From positions 30,441,016 to 30,505,015 of the forward strand of contig NC_052475.1 in NCBI RefSeq assembly GCF_009730915.1: a DNA stretch of 64,000 nucleotides, given 5' to 3'. The translations under genes were made by a program, and so were the position numbers. Source of the stretch: Dioscorea cayenensis subsp. rotundata. Its lineage: Eukaryota; Streptophyta; Magnoliopsida; Dioscoreales; Dioscoreaceae. The notes beneath the pieces are model-generated. The model made no database searches, was not told the origin of the DNA, and was given only the letters and a program-made list of their open reading frames with translations. This document shows positions 61,049 to 64,000 of this stretch, piece after piece (position 1 is the stretch's first letter; each line of letters starts with the position of its first letter).

Positions 61049-62167
61049 ATGGAGGGAGAAGGTGGCACCGGAGCCCGCCGCCCCAACTTCCCTCTCCAAC
61101 TCCTTGAGAAGAAGGAAACAATAATAACAACAACAACAACAGCAAGTGATCCCTGTTTCTCCTCCACTCCAACCCCTTCTGAACCCTCCAAGAAACCCCC
61201 TCCCAAACGCTCATCCACCAAAGATCGTCACACCAAGGTCGAAGGCCGTGGACGCCGCATCCGCATGCCTGCCCTCTGCGCCGCTCGCGTCTTCCAACTC
61301 ACCCGTGAGCTCGGCCATAAATCCGATGGTGAAACCATAGAGTGGCTTCTCCAACAAGCGGAGCCAGCAGTCATCGCCGCCACCGGCACCGGCACCATCC
61401 CTGCCAACTTCACCTCCTTGAACATCTCCATGCGTAGCTCTGGCTCTTCCCTCTCCGCTCCTTCTCATCTCCGTTCCTCCCCCGCCTGCATCTTCTCCCC
61501 TTCCACCACCTCCGCCACCGCTCACTACTTCGGCCAACCACTCCGCTCACGCTCTCATGATCATTGGGATCCATTGCAATCTGAAGTCCCTTCTTCCACT
61601 TCTATGCTCAGCTTTCATCCTGACACCACCTCCGATGCTGCAAATGCTCGCAAACGTCGGTGGGAACAAGAGTCTCATAATATCCAACAACACCATGAGC
61701 AACAACAGCAACAGCAGCAACAAATGGCGAGTTATAATACTACACAAAGCAACAGCAGTAGCAGCAGTAGCCATGGACAGCATGTTCCTGCAACTCTTTG
61801 GATGGGATCAAACCCTAGTGGTCATTTTCCAGGTGGTGATTCCATGTGGTCTTTCCCATCAATGGGGCCTGGCAGTGGTACCACTACTATGTTCAGAGGT
61901 TCCATGTCTAGTGGCTTGCAGTTCATGAATTTTCATACTCCAATGGCTTTACTACCTATACAGCAACTTGGGTTGGGGTCTGGAGTTGGTGGTAGTGAAG
62001 GTCATATGGGTATTCTTGCTGCTCTCAATGCTGCTTATCGTCCTCCCGGTGCTGCTGCTGCTGCTGCTGCTGCTGGAGATGGTAATGGAGGTGGTGCAGG
62101 AGGGTCATCTCAGCAAGCTCATGGAGGTGGTGATCGGCATGACACCATGAGCACCAGTGATTCTTAG
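61049..62167 (+). CDS. Class I TCP transcription factor (TCP14/15 type), intronless
   Basis: 372 residues. The TCP domain spans about 58-112, with basic region [20 protein letters not shown] and helix-loop-helix [20 protein letters not shown] and [15 protein letters not shown]. The short basic region and the following [14 protein letters not shown] mark class I (PCF type). Nearby FPLQLLEK (N-terminal), [11 protein letters not shown] and [14 protein letters not shown] agree with the TCP14/TCP15 group. Low-complexity Gln (about 217-226), Ser and Ala (about 335-343) runs lie in the C-terminal half, as usual. Class I TCPs bind GTGGGNCC sites in the nucleus and promote cell proliferation and growth. 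A minimal uORF ends just before the start codon. No miR319 site is expected for this class, and I saw none. Confidence 0.95.
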   Translation: MEGEGGTGARRPNFPLQLLEKKETIITTTTTASDPCFSSTPTPSEPSKKPPPKRSSTKDRHTKVEGRGRRIRMPALCAARVFQLTRELGHKSDGETIEWLLQQAEPAVIAATGTGTIPANFTSLNISMRSSGSSLSAPSHLRSSPACIFSPSTTSATAHYFGQPLRSRSHDHWDPLQSEVPSSTSMLSFHPDTTSDAANARKRRWEQESHNIQQHHEQQQQQQQQMASYNTTQSNSSSSSSHGQHVPATLWMGSNPSGHFPGGDSMWSFPSMGPGSGTTTMFRGSMSSGLQFMNFHTPMALLPIQQLGLGSGVGGSEGHMGILAALNAAYRPPGAAAAAAAAGDGNGGGAGGSSQQAHGGGDRHDTMSTSDS

Positions 62168-63090
62168 GTTTGATGAATGTTTTTAATTATTATCTTTTTC
62201 CATTTGGGTTTTAATTTGTTTCTTCTTTGAATTTCTCTATGATCATTTCTTCTTATATTTGTTGAATATAAAGATGCTGGTGAAAATACAGTCAAGCAGT
62301 GAAGCTGGCCATTCTTTGATATATGATGATCAGTGAGTGGAAAGAAAGAAAGAAAGAAAGAAAGATCAAATTAAAGTGAGGGGGATGAATCATGAATGGA
62401 TATTGATCAACATATATATCTTTTTTTTTTTTTAGGGTTTATATATATATATATATGAGTTGGTTGGGCTGTAGCTAGTAGTACTAGTCCTGAATGAATT
62501 TGCTGGCTTTTTTCTTTTCTTTTTGAGAGGTGTGGTTATGAGTTTTGATTCAGCAAAGTGTTTGTCATACAATGATGATCATATTTCCATTATTCTTTTT
62601 AGTCCTTTTGTTTCACCACCTTTTTCCATGGTTGGCTTCATCTCTCCATGGACTTTGGATCCCTAAAACCATTAACTACACACTAGCATTAGTAGACAGA
62701 GAAAGAGAAAAGAGAAAGGGAAGAGAAAGAGATGGTGAAAGGAAGTATAACATAACAAAACACTGCAAACAGTGAAGAGATAGGGAGCATATATGATCAG
62801 CATTAAGGTCTATAGTGAGTCAGCTCCAAAAACTCAAACACACAGTGCAATCTTATCAAGGATCTCTCATGGCCCTTGTGGTGGGTTTCAATCAACTTTT
62901 TCCTCCCTTTTCTTTATGAAACTAAATCATAAAAGAATATATCTCTTACCTGTTCTCCCACTTTTAATATACTCATCCACCTTTAAACAAACCAATGTGG
63001 TGTTGGGGAACAAGTTCATAACTCACTGCCTGAGTGCTGAGTGTGTTCTCTCTTGTTTATTTGGGGGTTTGTGTTTCTCATGTCATGTGT

Positions 63091-63121
<31 letters not shown>

Positions 63122-64000
63122 TGATGATAAAAGAGTAGAGCTTTGGCAAGGTGCCAAATGAGCATAATACCATGCTTGAGCTGTCGGTTGTTTTGTTCCC
63201 ACATTAGACCTGTCACATGTTATATGTCATGGTTGGTTTGGTTTGAGAATGCCTAACACCTTCTTCTCTCTTTTATACCACATGTACATATATATCTATA
63301 TATCTATATATTTATTCTTATACTTTTTCTTCCTCGTTTTACCTTTTTTTTTTTAAACATCTATAATAATACACTAGGTTGGTCTGTGTGATATATCTTA
63401 AGTTAAAAATATTCTTTATGTTTCATAATATTATTATTGTTAAATAAAGTGTATTTAATAGTTCAATTTATTTCTGGATATTCTTCTTCATCCCCAAAAA
63501 AAGGGCTTTGTTGATTTTTTTATTTTATTTTATTTTATATGGTTATATGATAAAAGAGTATTCTCTCTTATCCACCTTGAACTGACACCAAATGCTCTAT
63601 TTCTTTGAGTGTTTTAATTTTGATGTTGATGGGGAGAACAGTGAACATGAAACAGTAGCTAGCTAGATCTACACCTGAATTTTCTTGGTCAGTGGTTTTT
63701 TTAATTATTATATATTGTCTCAAAGTTGTCTAATTAGCACAATGTCAAAAGGTTGTCCATCCTTTTCAATCTATATTTCACATTATTTGAGGAGATATAT
63801 AATTGATTTTTTTTTTTTCATGTCAATCATCTTGACATGTATGAAGCATTCATGAACCATGATTCCAAAGTGGTTGGATGTTTGAACCTAGATTTTGTAT
63901 TCATTAGTGCTTTGAACTTAGTCTCCTAACTAGTTGATTCAAATTCTATCATCAATGCCACATTAATGCTTATCTAATTAGATTTTCAATTGAAGACACC
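62168..64000. other. 3' flank of the TCP gene and intergenic DNA
   Basis: Probable 3' UTR, a GAAA run (62340-62364), TA runs near 62443-62456 and 63285-63312, and a CT microsatellite (63093-63121). No further gene is recognised. Confidence 0.5.

Noticed and set aside
61211-61783. Antisense and shifted open frames in the TCP gene
   Set aside because: Gly/Val/Leu-rich translations of repeats coding Ser, Gln and Ala in the true frame; no start context or domain.

Overview
This is nuclear DNA of a flowering plant. Genes have many short introns with GT-AG borders, intergenic DNA is AT-rich, plant teloboxes (TTAGGGTTT) lie next to start codons, and DNA transposons of several plant superfamilies are present. 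Nothing in the sequence fixes the species.

Left third (1-20 kb), repeat-rich: a seven-exon neprosin-domain gene (1339-6488, +); a PIF/Harbinger-type element (7194-8282); an old direct segmental duplication (about 9.58-11.6 kb and 16.2-17.7 kb) whose first copy keeps only the last exon of a cullin and whose second copy carries a complete intronless CUL1-like cullin (17547-19772, -). Between them lie a small putative secreted-peptide gene, an LTR fossil, a RING-H2 pseudogene and a hAT-type element with perfect 8-bp target duplications.

Middle (20-45 kb), a gene-dense housekeeping block. In order: a NAP1-related histone chaperone (+); plastid ketoacyl-ACP synthase III (-); a Mutator-like element (29310-32639); GatA of the organellar Glu-tRNA(Gln) amidotransferase (+); a HAD-like hydrolase (+); a small unrecognised ORF (-); and a two-exon CUL3 (-). 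All exon chains below were assembled by hand; the phases close and give full-length proteins. The Mutator-like element ends 60 bp before the most likely GatA start codon, so the GatA leader and promoter must include element DNA.

Right third (45-64 kb): an initiator tRNA-Met gene followed by the leader exon and intron 1 of a MOG1-like Ran-binding protein gene. This block is duplicated; the second copy holds only the 5' half of the tRNA and runs into the MOG1 coding exons (51643-53090, +). A CACTA-like element with a nested hAT element separates the copies. After about 8 kb of AT-rich DNA containing one GC-rich island comes an intronless class I TCP transcription factor of the TCP14/15 type (61049-62167, +). 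Both the island and the DNA 0.9 kb upstream of the gene contain palindromic class I TCP-type sites.

The genes do not form one pathway. KAS III and GatA are both organelle-directed and were head to head about 1 kb apart before the Mutator insertion; the two cullins are scaffolds of different ubiquitin ligases. I found no clearly new biological system. The most interesting points are the GatA promoter takeover, the intron-bearing versus intronless cullin pair, a neprosin-like protein apparently lacking its catalytic acids, and the half-tRNA/MOG1 leader duplication.
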